DNA of 17,922 bases from JAVBQJ01 sp045532655 (GTDB taxonomy: Bacteria; Verrucomicrobiota; Lentisphaeria; Victivallales; Victivallaceae), in assembly GCA_045532655.1 (NCBI GenBank), contig JAZSGI010000179.1:1-17922 (forward strand), written 5' to 3'. Positions 7,284 to 13,932 of this stretch are shown piece by piece (within the stretch, counting starts at the first letter, position 1; each line of letters starts with the position of its first letter). The notes below the pieces were generated by a model, which ran no database searches, was not told the DNA's origin, and saw only the letters and a list, made by a program, of their open reading frames with translations. A program made the translations under genes and the position numbers.

Positions 7284-8593
7284 CAGAGGATGCTTTTGAG
7301 TTTGATGGAAATGTCGGTGTTTTCGATCAATCCGGTAAATATTTCTGCAGAAACTCCGATACTGGAAGTCAGAACAGGCATTGCAGTATGGGCTCCGCTT
7401 GTCCAGCCGATACCTGCCTTGTTGTTCATAACTATACGGAGTGCATTGGGCAGCTGGCCGTTGTTGAAGGCATCCTGCAGGTTTTTCTGTTCATCTGCCG
7501 AAAGCAGCATAGGGGATTCTCCCTCAAAAACCAATCCGAAAAAGTCTGTGATAAGAGGTTTGGCATCTTCAAAGGTCATATCGGGGTTGGCTTTTGCAGC
7601 TTTTTTGAGGATACCGTCAAAATTACCGATTGTCCCCTTCTGATTGGCAAGACGTTCCATATACATGGCATAACCGGTACCGGCAAAACCCATGGTCATG
7701 CCGCCGGTTTCGTGGTCACCGGTAACGATGATAAGTGTTTCTTCCGGGTGTTCTTCATAGAATTTCATTGCGACACGGACTGCTTCATCCAGAGCAATGA
7801 CTTCAAAGAGATTGGTGGCAGCTTCGTTGCCGTGACCAACCCAGTCAATAGCTCCGCCCTCCACCATGAGGAAGAAGCCGTCGGGATTGTCAAGGACACG
7901 GATCGCAGCGGCAGTGATATCCGCCAGAGTGGGATGGATTCCGTCACGGTTGTCGATGGCATAGGGAATGGTATAGGAACCGCAGTAGGCATAGGCTTTT
8001 TCGCCATTCTGCAAGGCATTGATGGCTTCTTTGCCTTCAGCGATGGTATAACCGGCATCCTTCAGCTGTTCAAAGATCCCCGGCTGCTTTGCATTTGCCC
8101 CGTCCAGAGTGCCGCCGCCGAAGAAATCAAAACCGGAGGCAACCATATCCAGCCCCAGTTCATATGCCATACCGCGGCTGACACGGTGGCCGTAAAATCC
8201 GGCAGGGGTGGCATGGTTGAGGGTCACGCTGCTGACGATACCGACTTTTTTGCCGTTATCTCTGGCAACTTCAGCCACAGACTGTGCCGGGGTACCGTCG
8301 GGCGTTACACCGATCATGCCGTTATTGGTTTTCACCCCGCAAGCGATAGCAGTTGCAGCGGCGGCGGAGTCAGTTACCAGACTGTTGGCTGCGGCAGTAC
8401 GGGTGGTGGCATGAAAGGGCATATCGTTCATGGTAAGTTTGCCATGTCCGACATAGCGGGAAAACTCTTCAGCAACCATGCGCTGGGGAGTGGCCATGCC
8501 GTCGCCGATAAAGAGAAAAACATACTTGGGTTCAGCGGCAGAAAGCGAAGCTGTAACCAAAACGGACACAAGAAATAAAAAAACTTTTTTCAT
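7283..8593 (-). CDS. Secreted alkaline phosphatase (PhoA superfamily)
   Basis: A phosphomonoesterase predicted to act outside the cytoplasm. The 436-residue protein starts with a signal peptide (MKKVFLFLVSVLVTASLSAA, cleavage likely after residue 20). The full active site is visible: metal ligand Asp31 in 'IGDGM', nucleophile Ser76 in 'VTDSAAAATA', 'NHATPAGFY' at 126-134, Glu245 with Asp250 and His254 in 'MVEGGAIDWVGHGNEA', Asp293-His294 in 'TGDHETGG', and His402 in 'TSGAHT'. This is a complete enzyme of typical length. It has its own near-consensus sigma-70 promoter and GGGAG ribosome site. I saw no clear Pho box, so phosphate-starvation control is not shown. It is coupled to the YibE/F gene downstream. 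The natural substrate cannot be told from sequence. Confidence 0.93.
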   Translation of the reverse strand: MKKVFLFLVSVLVTASLSAAEPKYVFLFIGDGMATPQRMVAEEFSRYVGHGKLTMNDMPFHATTRTAAANSLVTDSAAAATAIACGVKTNNGMIGVTPDGTPAQSVAEVARDNGKKVGIVSSVTLNHATPAGFYGHRVSRGMAYELGLDMVASGFDFFGGGTLDGANAKQPGIFEQLKDAGYTIAEGKEAINALQNGEKAYAYCGSYTIPYAIDNRDGIHPTLADITAAAIRVLDNPDGFFLMVEGGAIDWVGHGNEAATNLFEVIALDEAVRVAMKFYEEHPEETLIIVTGDHETGGMTMGFAGTGYAMYMERLANQKGTIGNFDGILKKAAKANPDMTFEDAKPLITDFFGLVFEGESPMLLSADEQKNLQDAFNNGQLPNALRIVMNNKAGIGWTSGAHTAMPVLTSSIGVSAEIFTGLIENTDISIKLKSIL

Positions 8594-8628
8594 GATAAAT
8601 ATACTCCCTGTAAAATAAAAACTTGAAT

Positions 8629-8657
8629 AATATAGTTTGCTTGAAAGTTTTTGTCAA
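8629..8657 (-). promoter_or_regulatory. Near-consensus sigma-70 promoter for the alkaline phosphatase gene
   Basis: On the minus strand, TTGACA (8657-8652) and TATATT (8634-8629) are separated by 17 bases. The -35 is perfect and the -10 differs from TATAAT by one base. Transcription would start near 8622, with GGGAG about 10 bases before the ATG at 8593. It sits in the 139-bp gap between dprA and the phosphatase gene; the rest of that gap is AT-rich, with only a weak TCAAAA/TTTTGA hairpin. Confidence 0.7.
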
Positions 8658-8732
8658 GCTCTTGCAGACAAAAATATTTCAAAAAATGTTTTGATGTTTT
8701 TCCTGTTTTTCAATACGTAAGTTGCGGATTTT

Positions 8733-9836
8733 TTATTTCAATGTCAGCACACTGCCGGGCAGACGGGCGATCCTGTCTTCAAGTTCAAGTTTCATGATCG
8801 CCGCCGTTGCTTCCGCAACATTTATATTGCAGGCTGCTACTATGCGGTCAATGCCCGCCTGACCGTTGCTGCGGAGAAATCTGATGATCTCACCGGCGAT
8901 ACCGTTTTCAAAAAGTTCCTGCTGTTCCGCTGTGCCGGCAGTTACCTGATTCCCGTTGCCAGCTCCGGTCAGATCGTTTGCTATATCAGAAAAATCTTCA
9001 ACCAGCATTGCTTCGCCGTTTTTTATCAGACCATTGCTTCCGGCGGCACCGGGATTGTCCGCATGACCGGGAACTGCATAGACACTGCGCCCCTGTTCCA
9101 AAGCCTGTGCCGCTGTAATAAGCGCACCGGATCCTATCCCCGCCTCAACCACGCAAACACCCTGACTGAACGCCGAAATAAGCCGGTTCCTGCGGGGCAG
9201 AGTTCTGCGGTTGACGGTGTTGAACAGCGGATATTCACTGAGCAGACAACCGCCTTTTTCCACAATATCATGTGCCAGCTGCCAGTGTTCCTGCGGATGC
9301 ACCCTTGCCAGTCCGCTGCCAAGGACAGCTGCGGTTCTGCCTCCGGCTTCCACAACTGCTTTGTGGGCAGCGGCATCTATACCGTAGGCAAGTCCGGAAA
9401 CCACCCACCATCCGGCTGCAGCCGCCTGTGAAGCGATCTTTTCCGTGATTCTTTTGCCGTAAGCTGACATGCGTCTGCTGCCAACGATGGCAATAATCTT
9501 ATCCTCCGGCGGCATCTCGCCTCTGACATATATACAGAGCGGCGGGTCACTTATATTCATCAGCGAAGCCGGATACTCCGGGTCGCTTATGGTGATTATA
9601 CGGACTCCGGAAGCAGAAGCTCCTGTAAGTTCATCTTCCCAGCGTACAGTTTCCTGCCATGCAGTAAATCCTGCCGCCAGCTGTTCGCCGATATTTTTTA
9701 TGCTGCGCACCTCGTGATAAGGCAGTTCAAGGGCTTTTGCGGCACTGCCCGCCCTCTCCACCAGAGCCCGGTAACGGACGATACCGATACCTGGGATCAT
9801 ATTCATAATAACACATGCTTCGTGTTCGCTCAGCAT
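8733..9836 (-). CDS. dprA: DNA-processing protein DprA (Smf)
   Basis: DprA binds incoming single-stranded DNA and loads RecA during natural transformation, and is also widespread in bacteria not known to be competent. The 367-residue protein has an N-terminal helical (SAM/HhH-like) region containing 'MIPGIG', a Rossmann-type core with 'VGSRRMSAYG', 'VSGLAYGIDAAAHKAVVEAGG', 'LLSEYPL', 'RRNRLISAFSQGVCVVEAG' and 'VPGHADNPGAAGSNGLI', and a C-terminal winged-helix-like segment (last 60 residues). An in-frame GTG lies at 9848, but GGGAGG falls inside those codons 4 bases before the ATG at 9836, which makes 9836 the true start. The start overlaps the end of aroB by 7 bases. Confidence 0.93.
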   Translation of the reverse strand: MLSEHEACVIMNMIPGIGIVRYRALVERAGSAAKALELPYHEVRSIKNIGEQLAAGFTAWQETVRWEDELTGASASGVRIITISDPEYPASLMNISDPPLCIYVRGEMPPEDKIIAIVGSRRMSAYGKRITEKIASQAAAAGWWVVSGLAYGIDAAAHKAVVEAGGRTAAVLGSGLARVHPQEHWQLAHDIVEKGGCLLSEYPLFNTVNRRTLPRRNRLISAFSQGVCVVEAGIGSGALITAAQALEQGRSVYAVPGHADNPGAAGSNGLIKNGEAMLVEDFSDIANDLTGAGNGNQVTAGTAEQQELFENGIAGEIIRFLRSNGQAGIDRIVAACNINVAEATAAIMKLELEDRIARLPGSVLTLK

Positions 9837-10912
9837 ACAGCCTCCCACACAGCAGTCAACTCTTCCTCGGCAACATCGTTTATGACGAAACAGTCACCGA
9901 TACTGCGCGGAATGACCAGACGGTGCTGTCCGGCACGGCGTTTTTTATCCCTCCGCATGATCTCCACAAGATCTGCAGGATGCAGTTTGCAGGGGAGTTT
10001 GACGCTCAAACCGAGTTTGGGCCAGAGTGCATGGACACGGGCTTTTTCCGCCTCCGTCATCACTCCCCGGCGTACGGCAAGATCACATGCCAGAAGGCAA
10101 CCCGTTCCTACTGCGGATCCGTGGGGAACGGCAAAATCTGTGGCACTTTCCAGAGCGTGGGCAAATGTATGCCCGAGATTCAGCAATTCACGGCTTCTGA
10201 CACCGGGTTTTGACGCGGCGGCTGACTCTTTTTCGTCCCCGGCAACGATCTGTGCCTTGATGGAGGCACAGCGGAATATGAATTCATCTGATATTTCTGC
10301 ACCCTGTTTTTCAAAAAGGTTGAAAAGCTCTGCGTCGAATCCCAGTGCATATTTTGCCGCTTCGCCCAATCCGTTGACCATCTCGCCTGCAGGGAGCGTC
10401 TTCAGAAAATCCAGAGCCATGCCGACAGCAAGGGGCTGGTGAAATGTTCCTGCCAGATTTTTGCCTTCGGGCAGGTCGCAGCCGGTCTTGCCGCCGATGG
10501 ATGAGTCAAGCATGGCAAGAAGTGTTGTCGGGAACTGCACACACGGTACCCCGCGCATATAAATGGAGGCGGCAAAAGCAGTCATATCCCCGGTCACTCC
10601 ACCGCCCACAGCGGCAAAAACAGCATCCCTGCCGAAACCTTTTGCCGCAGCAGCCCGGCACATGCCAATAACGGTTTCCGGAGTTTTGTTTTCTTCGCCG
10701 GCCGGTACGGTGTATTTTTCACATCTTGCGGCAACAGCCGCCAGTGCCGGGGCAAAATCAGGGAAACACCTGTCGGCATTGGCATCTATTGCCAGAAAAA
10801 CATCTCTGTTGCGGCAGCAGCTGCCGGGGGCTCCGGCAAGAATCTCCTCTGCTGTACCGATTACCACCGGATATTCAAAACGGGGGAGTGAAACATTTAT
10901 TTCCAAAGCCAT
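9830..10912 (-). CDS. aroB: 3-dehydroquinate synthase
   Basis: Second step of the shikimate pathway: converts DAHP to 3-dehydroquinate, using NAD+ and a divalent metal, in the cytoplasm. The 360-residue chain carries the NAD-binding 'GGGVTGD', 'PTTLLAMLDSSIGGKTG', 'GKNLAGTFHQP' and the three metal ligands: Glu in 'GLGEAAKYA', His in 'NLGHTFAHALES' and His in 'PHGSAVGTG'. Length matches the family (about 350-370). An upstream in-frame ATG would add 16 residues (start 10960) but would overlap the previous gene; the ATG at 10912 has AGGAG 8 bases upstream and is preferred. It lies 19 bp after the SH3-protein stop and overlaps dprA, so the three genes probably form one operon. Confidence 0.95.
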   Translation of the reverse strand: MALEINVSLPRFEYPVVIGTAEEILAGAPGSCCRNRDVFLAIDANADRCFPDFAPALAAVAARCEKYTVPAGEENKTPETVIGMCRAAAAKGFGRDAVFAAVGGGVTGDMTAFAASIYMRGVPCVQFPTTLLAMLDSSIGGKTGCDLPEGKNLAGTFHQPLAVGMALDFLKTLPAGEMVNGLGEAAKYALGFDAELFNLFEKQGAEISDEFIFRCASIKAQIVAGDEKESAAASKPGVRSRELLNLGHTFAHALESATDFAVPHGSAVGTGCLLACDLAVRRGVMTEAEKARVHALWPKLGLSVKLPCKLHPADLVEIMRRDKKRRAGQHRLVIPRSIGDCFVINDVAEEELTAVWEAVC

Positions 10913-10931
10913 ATACTCTTCTCCTGCCCGG

Positions 10932-11708
10932 TCAGCGTTCGACAATTTTTCTGGCTTCATAAACGTTGGGCCAGTTTTTATCGGTGATCTCGTATTGCCA
11001 CGCCACTACACGGATATTTTTGTTTTCAAATTTTTTCAAATCGCCTTTCGGGAAATAGATGTATCCCATAAAATGAAGTTTGCCGCCCTTGTTTTCCCAT
11101 AATGCATGGGTAAGTCCCAGAGGTCGCTCATCCGGTTCAAGGGCGCTGACCATGCCGGAAACAGTCACATCTCTGCCTTTGGGGTTTTTGTAGAATTTCT
11201 CCAGTGTTTTGATATCCGGACCGCTTGCTGCAGTTGTTGTTCCGTCTGCCTGTGTCTCTGCGGTTTTTATGTAGTCGCTGTGGACAAAACCGGCAAGTAC
11301 GACCTTTGCTTCGGCTTTGAATACCACCTTGAGCCATTCGCTGTTGCTGTCATCAACGATTTCAAATTCAGCACCGTTGCGTGCCTTGCCCAGTACAGGG
11401 GCATTGTTTTTGCAGTCGCAGCGCAAATTGGCGGCACTGCTGACCTTTATTTTGTTGCCCTCCACCAGAGTACGGTTGACCCAGACGGGGAAATCATCGG
11501 CGAGACGTATTTTGCACCACTCCCCGGTACGGGCTATCACATCCACCGCCGTTCCTTTTTCCAGACTGGAGAGTTTCAGGCTGGAAGCATCAGGCAGCGC
11601 CCTGACATTTACTTTGGCTGTTGTGGTGCCGCCTGCCGCCAGCAGAGCATAAGCTGCAAACGCCAGAAAAGCTGAAGCGTAAAGTTTGAAATATCTGAGT
11701 TTTCCCAT
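10932..11708 (-). CDS. Secreted or membrane-anchored protein with two bacterial SH3 domains
   Basis: A 258-residue protein of unknown function. From the ATG at 11708 (GGAGG 5 bases upstream) it starts with a basic stretch and a hydrophobic segment at about 7-26, a signal peptide or anchor. Two SH3_3-like repeats follow: one near 30-85 ('KVNVRALPDASS', 'EWCKIRLADDFPVWVNRTLV') and one near 86-147 ('SAANLRCDCKNNAPVLGK', 'EWLKVVF', 'AGFVHSDYI'). After a Thr/Ala-rich linker the last 90 residues form a compact domain ('GRDVTVSGMVSAL', 'NKNIRVVAWQYE') that reads like an OB-type barrel. Bacterial SH3 domains often bind peptidoglycan or proteins at the envelope, so a cell-wall role is plausible but unproven. 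It is the first gene of the SH3-aroB-dprA run. A longer in-frame start at 11795 is unlikely because it would run through the promoter. Confidence 0.75.
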   Translation of the reverse strand: MGKLRYFKLYASAFLAFAAYALLAAGGTTTAKVNVRALPDASSLKLSSLEKGTAVDVIARTGEWCKIRLADDFPVWVNRTLVEGNKIKVSSAANLRCDCKNNAPVLGKARNGAEFEIVDDSNSEWLKVVFKAEAKVVLAGFVHSDYIKTAETQADGTTTAASGPDIKTLEKFYKNPKGRDVTVSGMVSALEPDERPLGLTHALWENKGGKLHFMGYIYFPKGDLKKFENKNIRVVAWQYEITDKNWPNVYEARKIVER

Positions 11709-11758
11709 ATATGCCTCCGTGGATAATCTTGAATTTTTCATCAGTGAGTGTATATTTA

Positions 11759-11787
11759 AAGATAGCATGTAAACGCACTTTTTGCAA
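11759..11787 (-). promoter_or_regulatory. Promoter for the SH3 protein-aroB-dprA operon
   Basis: On the minus strand, TTGCAA (11787-11782) is followed after 17 bases by TATCTT (11764-11759), with a TG one base before the -10 (extended -10). It lies in the 108-bp divergent gap between this operon and xerC and gives a leader of about 40 bases. TTGCAA is its own reverse complement, so it could also serve as a -35 in the xerC direction. Confidence 0.45.
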
Positions 11788-11816
11788 TAGATCATTACCT
11801 GTTTTTATAAGGAAAT

Positions 11817-12767
11817 ATGAATAATCTGGAACGTTTTTTCGCCTGGTTGGAATCGGAACGGGGGGCAAGCAGTCATACTGTTGATGCGTACCGCCGTGAC
11901 ATTCTTGATTTTGCCGCTTTTGCCGTCCCGGATGCCGACCCTGTTGAATTTGATGATTGGGGCAGTATAACCAAAACAACAGCCAAAACATTCGCACAGC
12001 ATCTTTTCGGCAGGGATCTCGCCAAACGCACTATCAAACGCAAGCTCTCCGGATGCCGCAGTTTTTACAAATTCATGGTCAATGAATCCATCCTTGAAGT
12101 CAATCCCTTCGACCGTATGCCACGCATAAAAAAGGATTCTTCATTGCCCATGGTGATGAATGTAAATGCCGTTGACCGGCTGATAAATGCGGTAAACGGG
12201 TTCTGGCAGCAGGCTGCGGCAGAGGGAACAGCCGCTTCTGACGAAAGTGCCGTATTCTGCAGTTTACGGGATACGGCTATGCTGGAAGTCATATACTCTG
12301 CAGGATTGCGTATCAGCGAGGCTGTGGGGGTGAACCTCGGAGATATCGATCTTTTGTCCGGAATTGTCAAAGTCAGGGGAAAGGGAAAAAAAGAACGTCT
12401 GGGGGCTTTGGGCAGTTCTGCTGTGGGGGCGATCCGCAAATGGCTGCCGGAACGTAAAAGGGCAAACCCGGATATCAGCCGGAAGGCTCCCCTTTTCATA
12501 AATTGCCGTGACGGCGGCAGAATAACTCCCCGCAGTTGCCAGCGCAACCTGAAAAATTATCTCGCCCACGCAGGTTTGCCGCCGGATCTCACCCCGCATA
12601 AACTCCGGCACTCCTTTGCCACGCACCTGTTGGATGCCGGGGCTGATCTCCGCAGTGTACAGGAAATGCTGGGGCATGAAAATCTTTCCACGACTCAAAT
12701 CTACACCCATGTATCGGCGGAACGTCTGCGGGAGGTTTACCGCAAAGTGCATCCCCGTTCAAAATAA
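11817..12767 (+). CDS. xerC: Tyrosine recombinase XerC/XerD type
   Basis: Predicted site-specific recombinase that resolves chromosome dimers at dif. The 316-residue protein has the N-terminal SAM-like core-binding domain (about 1-90) and the catalytic domain with the full set of residues: Arg165 ('SAGLRISEA'), Lys189 ('VRGKGKKER'), His261 and Arg264 ('PHKLRHSFATH'), His287 ('LGHENLSTTQIYTH') and nucleophile Tyr296. It is about 15-20 residues longer than usual because of an insert near 128-148 (QQAAAEGTAASDES region) between the two domains. AAGG precedes the ATG by 4 bases. Its chromosomal setting with no phage or integron genes nearby favours a housekeeping Xer enzyme over a mobile-element integrase. 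XerC versus XerD cannot be settled from one sequence. birA follows 12 bp downstream. Confidence 0.88.
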   Translation: MNNLERFFAWLESERGASSHTVDAYRRDILDFAAFAVPDADPVEFDDWGSITKTTAKTFAQHLFGRDLAKRTIKRKLSGCRSFYKFMVNESILEVNPFDRMPRIKKDSSLPMVMNVNAVDRLINAVNGFWQQAAAEGTAASDESAVFCSLRDTAMLEVIYSAGLRISEAVGVNLGDIDLLSGIVKVRGKGKKERLGALGSSAVGAIRKWLPERKRANPDISRKAPLFINCRDGGRITPRSCQRNLKNYLAHAGLPPDLTPHKLRHSFATHLLDAGADLRSVQEMLGHENLSTTQIYTHVSAERLREVYRKVHPRSK

Positions 12768-12779
12768 AGGAATTCTGCC

Positions 12780-13514
12780 ATGCAGCCGGATTTGCCATGT
12801 ATACACTTTTTTGAAGAGATCGATTCCACCAATGCCTATGCCCTGCGGGAGTTTGATTCCCTGGAGGACGGCGCAATTGTCGCCGCCGCCGCCCAGAGCG
12901 CAGGACGGGGCAGACTGGGCAACCAGTGGCGTTCCAGTGCCGGGAAGGGGATTTATATGACGCTTGTTATGAAAAATGTCTCCGATCCGCTTCTTGCCAC
13001 AGCAGCAGTCAGTCTGGGTACGCTCGATGCCATACGTCACCTGATCCCCGGAGTGTCTGCCGGTATCAAATGGCCCAATGATATCTACTCCGGAGATGCC
13101 AAACTTGCCGGGATACTGGCAGAGGGCAAGGTGTCATCAAAAGGGCTGGAAGGGATCGTCTGCGGGGTGGGAATAAACGTATCTTATACGGCAGAGGAAC
13201 TTGCTGATTTGAACCGTCCGGTGACAACTTTGAATATGCTGGCGAAACGTGAATTTTTATCAAAAACATTATTGGAAACATTTGCTTTTTTTGTTATCAA
13301 GAGGTATATTATTCTGATTACAGTTTCGCCTTCTCTTGATGAATGGCGTGCCGAAAATATACTTCCGGGCAAAGAGGTTACTGTGATTGCGCCAACGGAA
13401 GTTGTTACCGGTACGGCAGTTGGGATTTCTGAGTCGGGAGAGCTTCTTGTGCGCACCGCTTCCGGCGTGATCAGGAGCTTTGCCAGCGCAGATGTCAGAA
13501 TAGGCAGACTGTAA
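12780..13514 (+). CDS. birA: Biotin--[protein] ligase without a DNA-binding domain
   Basis: Activates biotin with ATP and transfers it to the target lysine of biotin carboxyl carrier domains. The 244-residue protein is a class I ligase: it begins directly with the catalytic domain ('EIDSTNAYA'), then the biotinyl-AMP loop GRGRLGNQW (42-50), 'KWPND' (97-101), catalytic Lys108 in 'AKLAGIL', and 'VCGVGINV' (127-134), ending in the small SH3-like C domain ('NILPGKEVTVIA' to the end). The N-terminal helix-turn-helix of E. coli BirA is absent, so it should not act as a biotin-operon repressor. It lies just upstream of oadGAB, whose OadA subunit carries a biotin lysine, which suggests OadA is its main substrate. 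AAGGA is 8 bases upstream of the ATG. A local AT-rich patch near 13250-13315 may reflect a variable inter-domain region. Confidence 0.9.
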   Translation: MQPDLPCIHFFEEIDSTNAYALREFDSLEDGAIVAAAAQSAGRGRLGNQWRSSAGKGIYMTLVMKNVSDPLLATAAVSLGTLDAIRHLIPGVSAGIKWPNDIYSGDAKLAGILAEGKVSSKGLEGIVCGVGINVSYTAEELADLNRPVTTLNMLAKREFLSKTLLETFAFFVIKRYIILITVSPSLDEWRAENILPGKEVTVIAPTEVVTGTAVGISESGELLVRTASGVIRSFASADVRIGRL

Positions 13515-13529
13515 AAAATTGAATTGTGC

Positions 13530-13643
13530 CAGCAAAATCAGTTTTGTTGCTGAGATCGGTGCCGGTTCCTGCGGGATGCGGCCCAGGACTGAAGGTTGTG
13601 CCGGGTTCTTTAAGATAAGTCAAGGTTCCTGTTTCAGGACCTT
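13530..13643 (+). promoter_or_regulatory. Structured leader upstream of oadG with three hairpins and duplicated complementary elements
   Basis: The 164-bp gap between birA and oadG contains three inverted repeats: CAGCAAAA/TTTTGTTGCTG (13530-13552, one bulge), TCCTG/CAGGA (13567-13588), and AAGGTTCCTG/CAGGACCTT (13622-13643, 9 bp, one bulge, TTT loop). The element GGTTCCTG occurs twice (13564-13571 and 13624-13631), and its complement CAGGAC also occurs twice (13584-13589 and 13635-13640), so alternative pairings are possible. No long U tract follows the last stem. This is consistent with an attenuator or mRNA-processing leader but matches no riboswitch I recognise. I saw no convincing promoter here. 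Confidence 0.35.
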
Positions 13644-13678
13644 ATTAAACAACAACCCCCAACAAAAGGGAAATTATT

Positions 13679-13900
13679 ATGTTCATGGAAAGCCTGAAGC
13701 TTTTGGTCGCAGGTATGGGAATGACTTTCCTCTTTCTCATTCTGATGATCATCCTCATGTCAATCCTCCACAAAGTTGTTGAGCCGTTCAAGGGCTTGAT
13801 GGAACCCAAGCAGGCCCCGAAACCTGCCGCAAAACCAGCCGCAGGGGATGCAGATATAGTTGCCGCCGCCTGTGCTTTTGTTCGTAACCGCAACAAGTAA
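13679..13900 (+). CDS. oadG: Oxaloacetate decarboxylase gamma chain-like small membrane protein
   Basis: A 73-residue protein with one transmembrane helix (about 8-30), a short basic and Pro/Ala/Lys-rich linker (42-55), and a C-terminal helix ending 'DIVAAACAFVRNRNK', the usual OadG plan. In the Na+-translocating decarboxylase, the gamma subunit tethers the soluble alpha subunit to the beta pump and helps assembly. The identification rests on architecture plus position directly before oadA and oadB, since the family is poorly conserved. An AAAGGG precedes the ATG at 13679 by about 8 bases; a second ATG at 13685 is also possible. The gap to oadA is 32 bp. Confidence 0.82.
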   Translation: MFMESLKLLVAGMGMTFLFLILMIILMSILHKVVEPFKGLMEPKQAPKPAAKPAAGDADIVAAACAFVRNRNK

Positions 13901-13932
13901 TCAAAAAAATTTTATATAGTACGGAGAAAATT

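Noticed and set aside
6435..8578. Long plus-strand open frames of about 400 and 455 codons opposite yibE/F and the alkaline phosphatase gene
   Set aside because: They lie antisense to genes with full motif sets, show Cys/His-rich shadow composition with no recognisable domain, and lack ribosome sites in a sensible context.
8658..8732. Intrinsic terminator after dprA in the AT-rich gap
   Set aside because: Only a 6-bp A/T stem (TCAAAA/TTTTGA) is present, too weak to call; a G/C-containing stem followed by a U tract was not found.
11817..12767. XerC-like recombinase as the mark of an integrated mobile element
   Set aside because: No attachment repeats, phage, integron or transposon genes lie nearby, and the sequence has the housekeeping XerC/D pattern throughout.
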